Origin: Gibbula magus
Lineage: Eukaryota > Mollusca > Gastropoda > Trochida > Trochidae
Assembly (NCBI GenBank): GCA_936450465.1
Contig: OW388297.1
Coordinates: 47,072,130 to 47,136,129, forward strand
Length of the DNA stretch: 64,000 bases
Direction: 5' to 3'
Of this stretch, positions 34,637 through 46,700 are shown piece after piece; positions within the stretch are counted from its first letter, which is position 1; every line of letters begins with the position of its first letter. The notes under the pieces were generated by a model. The model had not been told where the DNA came from and made no database searches. It worked only from the letters and a program-made list of their open reading frames with translations. Position numbers and translations under genes: made by a program.

Positions 34637-37260
34637 GAAACTACTCACTAACCATGTTTGATTCAACATTTTCTATTATAAGGCATATCCCGGTAGGTAT
34701 CATTGACACATTTTGTCAAAATGTATGCATTAAATTTTATTTTGTTTACAGCGTTGCCCCAAGATGAATTCGAATTGTTGTCAAATCTCATCACAATTCT
34801 CATTGGCTGTCATATATATCTTTGATTGCAAACTTATTTGGATAGGAAGTAAACAGCAATAAGTTATTTGAATGAAAAGTTTCTATTTAGAAATGTTAAA
34901 AAAACAAGAATTAATAAATGATTTATATCGAAATGGTTGCTACGGAATGAGCCAATGGAAGGATGCGTCATTCGGACCCTTCAATTACTTTTAGGCCCTA
35001 ATTTCTAAACTGAAAGTTCCTTAATTTATTCACGAAAAATGGTAAATTAACAAATGTGGTGCATAAATCTTGTGTACTTAAAACTATTTGTTTAATAACA
35101 TTCGTTTATTTTACTCCATCAATATGAGACATTGAATCGTTTGTGGTTTGGATACAATCCAACCATTATTGGGTAACAGTTGCAAGGTAACCATTCCTCT
35201 TTTCTGAGTCTTGGTCTTAAAGGTCATTTTCATCTTCTGCATCTTGTCAACACCATAATGTCTAGCAATTATGTGCAAGGTAAACTATACTTCTGTTCAA
35301 AAATAGAAAATTTTATATGACTTTTTATTTATTCCAGTTTGTTGAAAGTTACTTTTATAAATGGTTTAAATCGGAAATTAAAAATTGAAAAACCAACTGT
35401 GAAAAATGTAGTCTTTTTCTTTGAATTTCCTTTGGTAAAATAAAGAGTCAGTGAAACCATAATTGTGTTTGTTTTATAAGTTAGTATTTCGACATCGCTT
35501 TATGTTCTAATCGTACATTTATTATATACCCTCGAACCAATTCTTGTTTTCCTCAAAAAGCATTAGGATTTCAAATTCGCAATAGTTATTTGTTCATATT
35601 ACTCCAGATTAAAACCCCTGTACAGTGAACGTCCACGTGTTCAGAATGGTCTCTAGGAACCTGTTGCTATTGACAACACATGTACACTTGCGGCATGTGT
35701 GTTTGTGGACAGGAACTCCGCGTCTGGGACTCGTAACTCGAAGAAGTCGTTACATTGTCTGCAATGAAGGATAGTCGTTAAAGGATAGATGCAATGACAT
35801 ATTGTCAAAATCGGATTCATTAAAATGGGATGTCAATTTGACAATTGCTCGATTTTAAATTTCTGAAATCGGTCAATAAATTACTTATATATGGCTTTTT
35901 TTCAAAACGCCTAATTTAGCCCCGGCGACCAGAATGAAAGTCTGCGGGGTGTGGCCCCTGAAGAGATGACTTCTGTGACGTCACTGGAGTAATGTCATTA
36001 TCGGCGATAGTCATAATTCAACGTAATTTCGCAACATTTTGATTGTTAATTTCAATAACAAATCTTCAATCAAACAACTTACATTTTCCATATATCGAAT
36101 GTTTAGATATCAAACTAAGTAATTCCGCAGATGACAATTACATTATTGTTGCATAAATATGTGTTTTTGACGATTTAACACACCTCATAAATCCATCCAG
36201 TGGCAGTGATAATCATTAATTAGGCTCCACGGAGCGGGTCACAAACGACCCGTCGTCTTTGGTTAATCAGTCACGCCTCAATGATTCATTTCAAACGTTT
36301 CGTGGCGGTAATCGCGGTATGTTAAAATTGGTAAATCAAAATCGTCTTAATAATCAATTGCAAGTGTATATTGTCTCGATTTTATGCTCAACTGATTCCG
36401 ATATACAATATACGTAGAGGTAATCATCTGTCATTCTTAAGAAGACTGAATTTGACCAGATCTTTATGCAAATATTGTTTTAACGTTGTGCAAGTAATCC
36501 ATAAAGTTAGGACAGCCTTGAAAATGTCACTTAGCGACTTTGTTTAAGGTGACATATGCCTATATAGACCTTTACCTATTACTGTATTAAAGGAAAGGGA
36601 TGTAACGACGAAACCACCCCATGCTCATTCAAAGTCATATTACGCATCAAAAACATGACACAGTCGATGACTACGATACGAAAGCTGAATGATTTCCTAC
36701 AAAATGAGCTATAAATGGTCACAATCGGATCATTATTGCAAAAGATATGCGACAAGACCTCGCTATCTCCAAACTTTCAAGCCAATTTCAACGCTCACGA
36801 AAATCAGCGAAAACTCACCTTTTAGAATGTGTAATTCCAGAAATGTTGACAGCACCTATGAATCGGCAGATACGAACCGCAGAGTGAAACTGCAGATGTA
36901 AAAAAATATTACAATACCTTCATATCATTTCTCCGACTGCATTTCGGCATTATGTCTCAAATCATCATTGAATGCTTGAAAAGATACATCATTCTATTCA
37001 TAAATATCTATAATAACTAGTTAATGTTTCTATAGAGAGATCATTCCATACTTAAATATTGCTTATACGTAGTAAATCTCCAGAAAATAACGCAAAGAGA
37101 GAAACTAAGAAAATAATGGTTTTAGTTGTTGTACAAATTGAACAGTCAGCAACATGAGCATGGCCATGTGACGTGCAGACATTGGAACATTCAGGAACAT
37201 TGCATTCTGGGTCAGGGAAATATACACCTTACCTTTGGACATGAGTTTTAATATGATGAG
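34637..37260. other. Stretch without recognised gene
   Basis: No exon or repeat that I can support. Somewhat more GC-rich patches at 35640-35780, 35915-36000 and 36225-36310 contain no motif-bearing open frame. Confidence 0.35.
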
Positions 37261-37565
37261 GGGCGGGATAGCGCAGCGATTAGCGTGTTCGGCTTCGGAT
37301 CAAGAGGCCCGGGGTTCGAATCCCGCCAGGGGCACGGCAACTTTGTCTGCAATAGAGAACTGTTCTACACGCAGTAAGGTTTGGGTGCAATGCTACAATG
37401 ATTTTCAGCGTAGTACCACCCATGGTTCGCTAGTTCCAGACGATGCTCGCAGGTTTCACCGCAATGCATAGCCCCATTACGTTGCGGGCTTTCTCCCTGC
37501 CATAATACTAGCAGCCGTGATATAAGTGTAATACTCTTGAAAGCGGCGTTAAACACCAACTCTTA
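37261..37565 (+). mobile_element. tRNA-derived SINE, full length
   Basis: The head (37261-37337) resembles a tRNA: GGCGGGATAGCGCAGCG.TTAGCG as A box and GGTTCGAATCC as B box (37313-37323), the internal RNA polymerase III promoter. The body continues to GTGATATAAGTGTAATACTC and GAAAGCGGCGTTAAACACC, a 3' domain style common in molluscan SINEs, with a short tail near 37565. The tRNA part would not fold with a normal anticodon arm and is joined to 230 bases of body, so it is a SINE and not a tRNA gene. Confidence 0.87.
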
Positions 37566-38075
37566 AATCTTTAATTTGACAAAAATATGTGAACATTTTC
37601 AGACAAAATTAACCATATAGCTTTGATAATAGGTTGAGGTCGATTATCTTGAAAACGATTTTTTTTTAATTTGTGTGATGAACCTCATCATACATACAGC
37701 AATGTCTAAGAGTCATTCTAAAAAATGTGGACAATTCCTGTCGTCCATATTCTAAGGTGTCTAAATCAGCGAGAACAGCCAGAATTAAGCTGTTTATTTA
37801 TGTTTAATATAAATGCTAACATTTAATATGACTAAAACAACACTTTCATTTGCAGATATATACCCTATTCATTTTTAATTTTATCAAAACGATTTTAAAG
37901 TGGTTAATTTGGTGTGTCCCAGCTAAGAGAAATGCAATTTCAAACGTCTCCCATTTGAAAATAAATATCTAAATATTATTATTTCAAAACGTGGTTGAAC
38001 GTAACAACAATTTAAGAACTTTAGATGTGCATCAACTCAACCTTGGCTAATGTTTATTATGTTCACTCTGTCTTA
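37566..38075. other. Stretch without recognised gene
   Basis: AT-rich. The phrase GAGTCATTCTAAAAAATGTGGAC here (37711) resembles, inverted, text at 42030-42055 beside the segmental duplication. Confidence 0.35.
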
Positions 38076-38310
38076 GGTTTGTCACAGGAAACATGTCTTT
38101 CCTGTAACAGTGTCATATAATCTTGAACAAATATATGATCCCTAAGTTTCAGCCATGACAAATGCTCCGTGCTATCTTTTGCTTCACAAAACTAACCATG
38201 TGCTCTGGAATTCAGATAGATACTTTTTGTAAAAGGTTGACTTCAAGGTATGAATTAATAGAGTAGATTTTATCGTTGTCTTTCCTGTAACACTATAAAA
38301 GTTGACGCAT
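38076..38310 (+). repeat. TGTCTTTCCTGTAACA motif repeats (first part)
   Basis: Two copies of TGTCTTTCCTGTAACA (about 38093 and 38278), 185 bp apart. The same motif reappears at 40.9-41.9 kb. It looks like the remains of one array interrupted by 38.3-40.9 kb. Confidence 0.5.
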
Positions 38311-40920
38311 GCACATTTTGATGCACGTGTGTACCCGTCGTTAATTGATATAAATTAGAAGTCTGGAATTCGCCGCTTTTTTGGCGACGGGGCGAAAACA
38401 ATTATCAGTTTACACGCCATTTTGCAAGTATATTCTATTTTATGGCTTTCCTAAATCACCGAGCATACATGCAATTCACTCACTATGTGTCGCAACCACC
38501 CCTCTCGCCATTTGCATCGGAAGTAGTTCTGATGGCGCCCTCTAACTTCCAGGAGGGGAGGTAATAGCTGGGTACCCCTCAAAATTGATGGAATCTATGA
38601 CAGCACATATGGACCATCATTTGCGACTGTTATCCATTTATTTGTTATGGTTTAAATATGTTTTCTTTGTACATATTTCCATGAATACGACCTTTTTCTA
38701 GACTAGTTGTTGAAACCCTCTTCAGAAACCATGATGAAAAGACCAATCTTACATCGATATCAACACCTATATTATGGATCATTTCCATGAGGAACTAAAT
38801 TCATCCATTTTACTCATTATAGAAACATAATACTTCATTTAAATGTGGTTAATAATACAACTGGGTAATTCGTGTGTCATTGCATATGTTTCATTTCTTT
38901 TAAAATAGTTAAATAATGGTCCGTAATTCTTACATCACGAAAAAGGGTAAATGCCTTAAAAACGTCTCATTGTAAATACGCTTGTTGGTGGATGTTGTAG
39001 GTTGTTGTTTTTTTATTCATTTATTTCAGAGACATACCTTTTCATCTCCCGGGCTCTGAACGTCTGTTTTTCTGTCAGTCTCTGTTGATTGGTGTTGTAA
39101 TATGTGTAAAATTGCTTATAATCATACTTACCAGCTTTATTTATTTATTAAAAACATCCCAACATTACAACATTACATGGGTCGTTTAGTGATCATTGTA
39201 TTACAAAATATCAGCGAAACACTATGTACATGCAATTGGCCAATGATGCAGTTTTAATTTGATTTAAATAAACATGTTCCACTTCATCATTGGCAATACG
39301 CAAGTTTGTAAATATTGATATAAATTCTAAATAACCATCCACGTATCATCCACGAATACGTCTGATCTTCGAAGTTACCTACAGTCGCCGTGTACCCTAT
39401 TTTCGAGGGTGCCGTAATGTCTGGTCATCCAGCCTAGCAAGACGTGGGTGAACGTTTTTTTTTTCAATCAATAACAGGACAAACAACGGTACTAGACTTG
39501 TACAAAGATAAAATATACATATGGATTATACAAATATGACTGATAAGATGCTTCATAACAAAACAAACTTATAAAACAGCTGTTGTGTTGAGAAAGAGCT
39601 ACAGACTGTAGTTTACATCAAATAATTAAGGCGTTTGAACATTTAATTTTTGCTCACAAGACGTTACATCTCAACAAATGAAAACGGTTTTCGTGGGTCT
39701 AAATATTACATATTATTGGCAGCGACGGTCATAGAAACTATAACAAATATGATATATACGATAACAATACGAAGGTTATGAAAAATGCTAGATCACAGGC
39801 CATGTTTAAAATGATTTAACAATAGATGTAGGCTTGTACATTTTCACAAAATACACAGCTTAATTGTTGGTCTGAGTCGTAGATGATTTAATATTTATTT
39901 TAAGTTATCCAATCGATTATGACATAAAACAAAATTATATGTAAGTCACAAAAGGATTTTCTCACTATACTTGAATTTCACTAAGTACTGTACTGTATGT
40001 ACTGTATATTAACTCCCCTAGGGGTATCCTGAACCTGATACTGAGATACAACGTTGAGTACGGATCTGACTCTCCGACACTCACAAACTCGGGTGGACCG
40101 TGAAATATGCGGGCCTGACATCCCTGGCACACACACCTTTACCCTGTATATCCGCACACTCAGTACGGCTCGGACTGTACACAACAGCCACTTCACATTC
40201 CCGCACACCCTGACCCCGGACGTGGATGAACTAAAACACTAGCTGCATCATACAGCCACACAACAACCGCACACACTGGACACGGCTCGACTTGTCTCCA
40301 CTTCTGGACTACTGGCCCACACAGAAGGTTACGTCACTGGTCACTCGACCCCTGACCCCGGACGTGGATGAACTAAACACACACATGTCAGACACATAAA
40401 ATATCCATCATCCAAACATATAAGCCATAAACACCATCATAAACACATTTGCATAAATACCTACATTTCATGATTTACACAATACACTAATCAATTATTG
40501 ATTAAAAACAATTAACGCTAAATAACTACTGCACTTTACACAAACTCACCTGTACCCTGGAAATTATGTCCATCAAATGTACCTAATACATGTTGAGGCA
40601 CACGGCTTCCTACAGTGGTCAACCACCTGTACGATAAATAATCAGCATTACTGTTGTAAACTCCTGCAATATAAAGCAAAGTTGCTAACAGCAATATTAG
40701 TTTACAACAAAAATTCACGAACAGCAAATCCAATTGTCAACCAGTCAGAGCAGCAACTGACAAATCGGCGACAGCCTTGCCTTATACTCACTGACTGCAC
40801 GTGCTAAACGAGCAGGGTGGCGCATCCATGGTTTTAGTAGTCTGCTCTCGCCTGCTGAGTACTAAGTTCAGATGCGGCTGAGTTCGTGACAAATATACAC
40901 ACTCCTTACTAGATATTCTG
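38311..40920. other. Stretch without recognised gene, possible insertion
   Basis: This stretch separates two parts of the same degenerate motif array, so it could be one or more old insertions. A GC-richer block (39990-40900) contains a 27-bp exact duplication (40209-40235 and 40351-40377, core CCGGACGTGGATGAAC). I found no retroelement protein and no clear terminal repeats. Confidence 0.35.
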
Positions 40921-41880
40921 CAAACACCTTTCATCCTGTAACATTATTGACTGTCCTGTAACAAATCTTTGAAATATGTATCTATTTTACTTTACCAAAA
41001 AGTATGTATGTGGCAAGAGAAGCCGTTATCAAGATGTCTTTTCAACCATAGCTTCAGTTACATTTCAACATCCAGTCATTCTTTCCATAATAATTTTCAA
41101 ACTTGTTCTTTATAATTAATGTCTTTCCGGTAACACCAATTTGTCTTTACAGTAACAAATAGTTACATGTGATCAATACCGAAAATAAATACAACGTGTC
41201 ATGAACTAGTTCATTGTAAATGATTGAATTTATGATTGAAATTTGTCGTTTTTGCTTGGCTTGTTCTAAATGACCAATCCAATCTCATCGAAAATAACTA
41301 AATGTTATTCAATTGTCTCTTCCGTAACACATTATTTTCAATATAAGTGAAGTCGTTAAAATCACATTACTTAAAGTAGTATTGTGAGTCACTCCTTTAA
41401 TACTAGATGTGTCTCAACCAATAAAAGTTGGCAATGTCTTGAGATATCAGTAGAATTGTCATATACTATCCTTGTCTGTCTGTCTAGTAACAATGGGTGT
41501 CTTTACAATAACACTGTTGTCTTTTCTGTAACATCATTTGTTTCTTAATTACTTACTTGAATATTAATGATATGATGTTGAAAATATTGTGGAAGAATAC
41601 ATTACTATGTATGTGAAAATGTCAGTAAAATATGTTATTACAAAGTCAATTATTTTGGAATCTAAAGGTTTTGAAAATTCTGTTAAAGGTTTTGCATTCT
41701 GTTTTCCTAGGCAAACAGTTGCTCGCCATAATGTTAAACTCCAAAGTAGAATATTTGCACATTTTATGATATACCTACTTCTTAAAAGACAAGGTTTTAA
41801 CATGCTTTTGTATAATTTGAAATAATTATTATATTAAAACATATTTACCACAAAATATAACTGTTACAGGAAAGACACTC
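40921..41880 (+). repeat. TGTCTTTCCTGTAACA motif repeats (second part)
   Basis: Variants of the motif lie near 40936, 40955, 41126, 41145, 41321, 41490 and 41520, and inverted at 41862 (CTGTTACAGGAAAGACA). They are grouped at about 170-190 bp. The half TGTC...GTAAC pattern resembles the 31.5-32.7 kb cluster. Confidence 0.55.
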
Positions 41881-42166
41881 ATGGTCACACTCCCTATTTG
41901 AATTAATTTGCCACAGACTAAATATACCTCATTAAGCCCCGCTTTTATATTTTTCTCATATCGTAATGATATGTCTTCATATTTGTGGTGAAAAAATTGC
42001 ATACAATTTTTCAATTTTGTGTGTCCGAAATTGTCCACTTTTTTTAGAATGACTCTTAAACACCAATGTTGTGTGGCACCAAATGAAAGAGGATTCGAAC
42101 CACATTTCAAGCTTGTTGATTCAACCAATCAAGTGTGTATTGTAAGAGAAGTGTGGTTCTGAAAAA

Positions 42167-42801
42167 GTTTCATTTATCAAAAATATCCTTAACAACATAG
42201 GTTTAAGTTTTGGATGGCTATCCCAATATCCTATTTCATCTTCCTGGCTCAAAAAACTGCTCATTCTATTCTAACTGATAATGCTAAATAAATCTGGAGG
42301 TCAGAAGTATACAATTCCAAAAAGGGTGTAGTTTATTCTGTTCTGAAACCTCAATTTGAACTGGAAAATTATTTAACGTCCCTTCCTCAATGTGAAGCAA
42401 TCCCATTACTTCTATTTCGTACATCATGCCACTATTTGCCAATTGAAAAGGGACGATGGAATAAGATACCTATATATATCTGAAAGAAAATGTAAATTGT
42501 GTTTAACTGATGATGTTGCAGATGAATTCTATTATATTTTTATTTGTTCATACTTTGCTGAACAAAGAAGTTTGTACATACCACATTTTTTTCAAATAAT
42601 CCAAACATGCTTAAATTGCAAAAACTGTTCATGTGTAAAAGAATATCTGTATTAAAAAGACTTAGTAAATTTTGTAAAATTAAAATGCAAATTGTAAAAT
42701 CTTCCGGCTAATCACTTATCCGCTATCATTATGTATTATACTGTCATTTTGTACATCATATGCCGAGGTTCTCGGCCTGAGCGTAATAAAGTTCTGTTCC
42801 G
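42167..42801 (+). mobile_element. LINE 3' end with 10-bp target duplication
   Basis: TTCTGAAAAA precedes (42157-42166) and follows (42802-42811) the insert. Paralogous sequence at 57190-57210 lacks it, giving an empty site. The frames are broken but read LSFGWLSQ, LLLFRTSCHYLPIEKGRW, then CKLCLTDDVADEFYYIFICS, the zinc-knuckle C-terminus of a LINE reverse transcriptase. The 3' end has a hairpin (CCGAG-GTT-CTCGG) and GTTCTGTTCCGTTCTG-like reiterations. It is 5' truncated, as is usual for LINEs, and not functional. Confidence 0.85.
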
Positions 42802-43699
42802 TTCTGAAAAATCAGGACTACTGAAGGTAAAGATGGCTTGAACATTGATGTCAAGTCTTAATGTGTTTTGCCACCTTAAAGTCACAACGATAAGAACTAA
42901 TGCCATGTCTATAATTATATTCGTGTCACGTCATTTAACATCGCTTATAAATGTCAAATATGCAACTTTATACATTTTAAGTAGACGAACTAATGCGTTA
43001 CAAAAAGATCATGACACATAAACATCTGAAATAATTTAACTATGGAATTTGCCAACGTTTCTGGACGTCATGCCAAATTAAAATGTCCATCACATATGTA
43101 AATATCACAAATTGCATACTTACACATATTACGTGTCAAGTAAATATAGCGTATTGAGACAATATGGCATAACACAACTAATTAGAATACTGTGAATGCA
43201 CAACCGCAAACTCAAGTTACTGTGTGCAAAAGCTTAAGATTAGAGCTATGTTCGCGTGTCTCTTTAAGCAGGGAAATTTCCCCTTTAAATGTACGAGATG
43301 GTCCAACAAGAACGAGTTAATCTCTTGCACAGATCATAGGTGATGGATGTTTCTCTGATATCATCGCGATGGCCTTTAAAACACCAAGTTAATCCTATCA
43401 TTTCAAATTTCACTGAATTACATACTACTTATGTGTGAACTGAATTTCAAGTCACGTGTTGAAAGGTCAGAGGGGATGTTTAAAATGAGAGGGGGAACAG
43501 TGGGAAGCCAATACATGACTGTGAAAATGATCGTCTACGACACCACATTATAAAAATATTCATAATATACGCTTTTACCCACTTGATCAGTTATACCGAA
43601 ATAATCACTGGCGTATGTATAATCTGTATACTAATATTATAAGATCGGTTAACAAGTGAAGTGATACGAAGCTTTTAACATATAAGATTACATGCAGAG

Positions 43700-43757
43700 A
43701 TGTTGCTGGGACAGGAGTTCATATTACTGGTGCTGTGTTTGGCAACCATTGAGATTG
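43700..43757 (+). CDS. Protease A exon 1 (signal peptide)
   Basis: ATG followed by 18 further codons and one base; donor G|GTAAGT. The ATG is preceded by CATGCAGAG, conserved in copy B. The hydrophobic core FILLVLCLA supports secretion. Confidence 0.9.
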
Positions 43758-46700
43758 GTAAGTACAATTCATTGACAGAATATCTAATTTGTTTAAAAGA
43801 AATGTACATCATATATTTCCAAATATTCATATTATGCCTTTTTCCATCCGACAATGTTACCATAGATCATAGATTTATCCTCGTTTCAACATCAAACAAT
43901 ATCATTAATTAACCGGTGATAAAAAAAAATAAGCAATTGTTGAAATCAAACACAATCAATAACAAGTGTTGGCACTAAGATGCATTGTTCCCCGCAAGCT
44001 AACGTCGAGTTAAACGGAGGGGTCTATCGGGGTATTTTTTGGAAACGAAATTCGAGATGATATTCCCGTTTACACATATATATGTTATTAATATGATTAA
44101 AACACATTCAAATTGAAAGATACTAATGAAGGTATTATTTTGATGACTTTATTTTTCACAACTTGATAAACAGAAGCGTATATTTGTTGAAAATAAAAAC
44201 AAGGAGAACTGAAGCCATTCACCGGCGCTGCGAGTGGGGGGAAACTTCGCTACAGCATAACAGCAAATTGTATATTAATTTTATGACAGTTTATGTCAAT
44301 GCTCTATCAATGTATGTCTTTAGTTATTAAAAAGTTGTAAACTTAGGTACAATATAGCCTGTTGTCATTCCACGTAATGAAAAACTATCCAGGATGGCGA
44401 CAGTCGTAATTATGATCGAAAACCGGACAATGTTCCGCGGCTGGCGCGCGTCAATTGTTCAAGCGTAATTTTGAAAACTTGTATGTAGCAGACAGAGACA
44501 GATATTGGTTGGTACTGTTCAATGGAACATACAACTGGTATACATGTAAATAGGGCACATAAATTCGGCTTCTCGTCGTGTATTAAGCCGTTGCTCGAGT
44601 TTTATTGAAATCAAGTTATTGTCAAATATTTGGCGTTAGATGATACATATACACGTGATTGATTTGGACATTTGATATTTTTGTATGTATCAAATCTAAA
44701 TACAATTTCATGAAAAACACGTAGTGTCCCTTTAACAAGAACATGGCATACCTACGCCACTGAATACATAAGTAAAATTCATAGATTTTACTGTAGAGAA
44801 GAGTTTTCTCCGGTAAACTCCATGGTAAATAATAGCAGTAGAAACATTTAACCAATGTGAGGAAATATCTACATTGCGACAATCTATTACAACATGTCAT
44901 TTTTTAAATTTCTATGATTTTACAACGTCAAATTTATTTTTTAATATGTATTATTAATGTATACAAATCTCAATTGAGAAAGCAGAAAAGCGCAACATTT
45001 ATATGAGGCAGTTCAGGCGGAACTGGACAGTGTCGTCACCAAATTCCGGCACTAACAAACAACCTTAGCTTAAAGGTTATTGCTTAAATCTCCCTGTTTG
45101 GTTACGCCAACGAAATAAGAAACATAGTTCGCCATTGGTGTGTTATAATTAGCGAAAGGGACTTGCCATGTTTGTGGGAACCCAGCGCATCGGGCCTTTC
45201 GACGGGAAATAATCCAGGAATTTAGTCTCAAAGTGAAGCAAGTGAAACAAAGTATCCTGGTTTCCAGGATGATTGACTGCGATCAATTTATTAATGTTTA
45301 TTGAAAAGTGTTAGACATGCAACAATGAACACTACATCCTTTTCCATGGTAAAACGTATACGCTTCGCTCCACTCGCTCATACCCTTGGTTATGCCCAAC
45401 ACGATCACGCGCGAAGTGACGTGTGATCCAGCCAATCAAATAGTTTTCTCGCGATAGTTATCCATAAAATTGCAGCCAACCACAGATAGCCTTTCAAACT
45501 GTAGTTGGTTTTCGCTCTTCTGCTCTCCCGAAAAATACCAACGTTCTTAGATTACCGAGCTGAATTCCATTCACGTTAACTGGTCAAATTTTAGATACTG
45601 CCTTTTAGTAAAATTCATTAGTTACAGCACTATAAATCTTCAAAATTTAAAATTTTGGCAAAGACAATTTCAAATATAGTCGCAAGCGATGATAAAAGGA
45701 TTCAGCGCTCTATGTTATATATTAAATAATGATTTTGCCTATCAGTGCATTTTGGGTAATTTATCGTATGTCAAAGTCTTACTACCGCACAAATAATCAA
45801 AATCGCGGCTACACCATGTGTCATACCAGGTCGTCATAATTTACTTTTTTGTGACATTGACATTATCCATCGTTCAAAACAAGTGGCAGGTCTGTAGTAT
45901 TATCGTAAACATTTTGCCTATGTTGGACATTTCAATTTTAAAAAATGTAATTTTTTCAAAATTATTAAAGACGGATATGACAGTTTGCGAGCGATTCTAT
46001 TATTGATTCATAAAGATAATATTCTTGTCTTACTGTCCTGAAAAATATTTCAATTCGATAGGTAGGGTTTTTGGGTTAATTGCTCTTGAAATTTGCGCTT
46101 TTTGAAAAATCACCTGATTTCAAGTATGGACTGTGGAAAAGGTTTAGCGAAATCGGTACAAAATCGAAAATAAAGTTGTTTACCAGTGCCTCAGCTGCAC
46201 AAATAAACACGTTTCAGCACTTTGATGCAAGTATCTTCAGAGGAGAAGATTACAGGTACATGGGCCGGAAGATTGTAAAAATGGCGGCTTACGATGACTT
46301 ATGGTGACTTACGATATCGCCATGATTTACTATCTTACTCGTATTCTTATGGCGCATCTTTTGAAAAAAGTTTCAAGTCTCTGTGTGTATTTTGAGTCAA
46401 ATTCACATTACCGCACAGATAATCAAAATGGGGGCTAAGCCATTTGACATACGAATTCGTCATGATTTACTTCTTTTGTCATAATGACATTTGACCATCG
46501 TTTTGCCCATGTAAAAAAAATAATTCAATTTTTAACTTAAACACACTTGATATGACTGTCTGCGAGTCATTTTATTATTGATTCATAAAGACAACATTCC
46601 TGTCTTCCTGTCGTGAAAATATCTTGAAATTCGGTTGGTAGGTTTTTTAGTTATCTCCCCTGGAAGTTTGCACTTTTTGAAAAATCAACAGATTTAACCT

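Larger units (their letters stand above)
42056..43780 (+). repeat. Segmental duplication, copy A (upstream of protease A, includes its exon 1)
   Basis: Matches 57090-58745 in order: ACACCAATGTTGTGTGGC..., GGATTCGA.CCAC..., CTGAAGGTAAAGATGGC, TCTTAATGTGTTTTGC, ACAACGATAAGAACTA. The match continues through CAGTGGGAAGCCAATA, CGACACCACATTATAA and the first exon. The two copies carry different LINE insertions. The conserved region before the ATG (about 43230-43699) should include the promoter. Confidence 0.85.

Noticed and set aside
37261..37337. A tRNA gene
   Set aside because: A and B boxes are present, but the sequence continues into a SINE body with a typical 3' domain; no proper anticodon arm.
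39990..40900. Solo LTR of a retrotransposon
   Set aside because: The block is GC-richer and has a 27-bp duplication, but I found neither matching TG...CA ends nor a target duplication.
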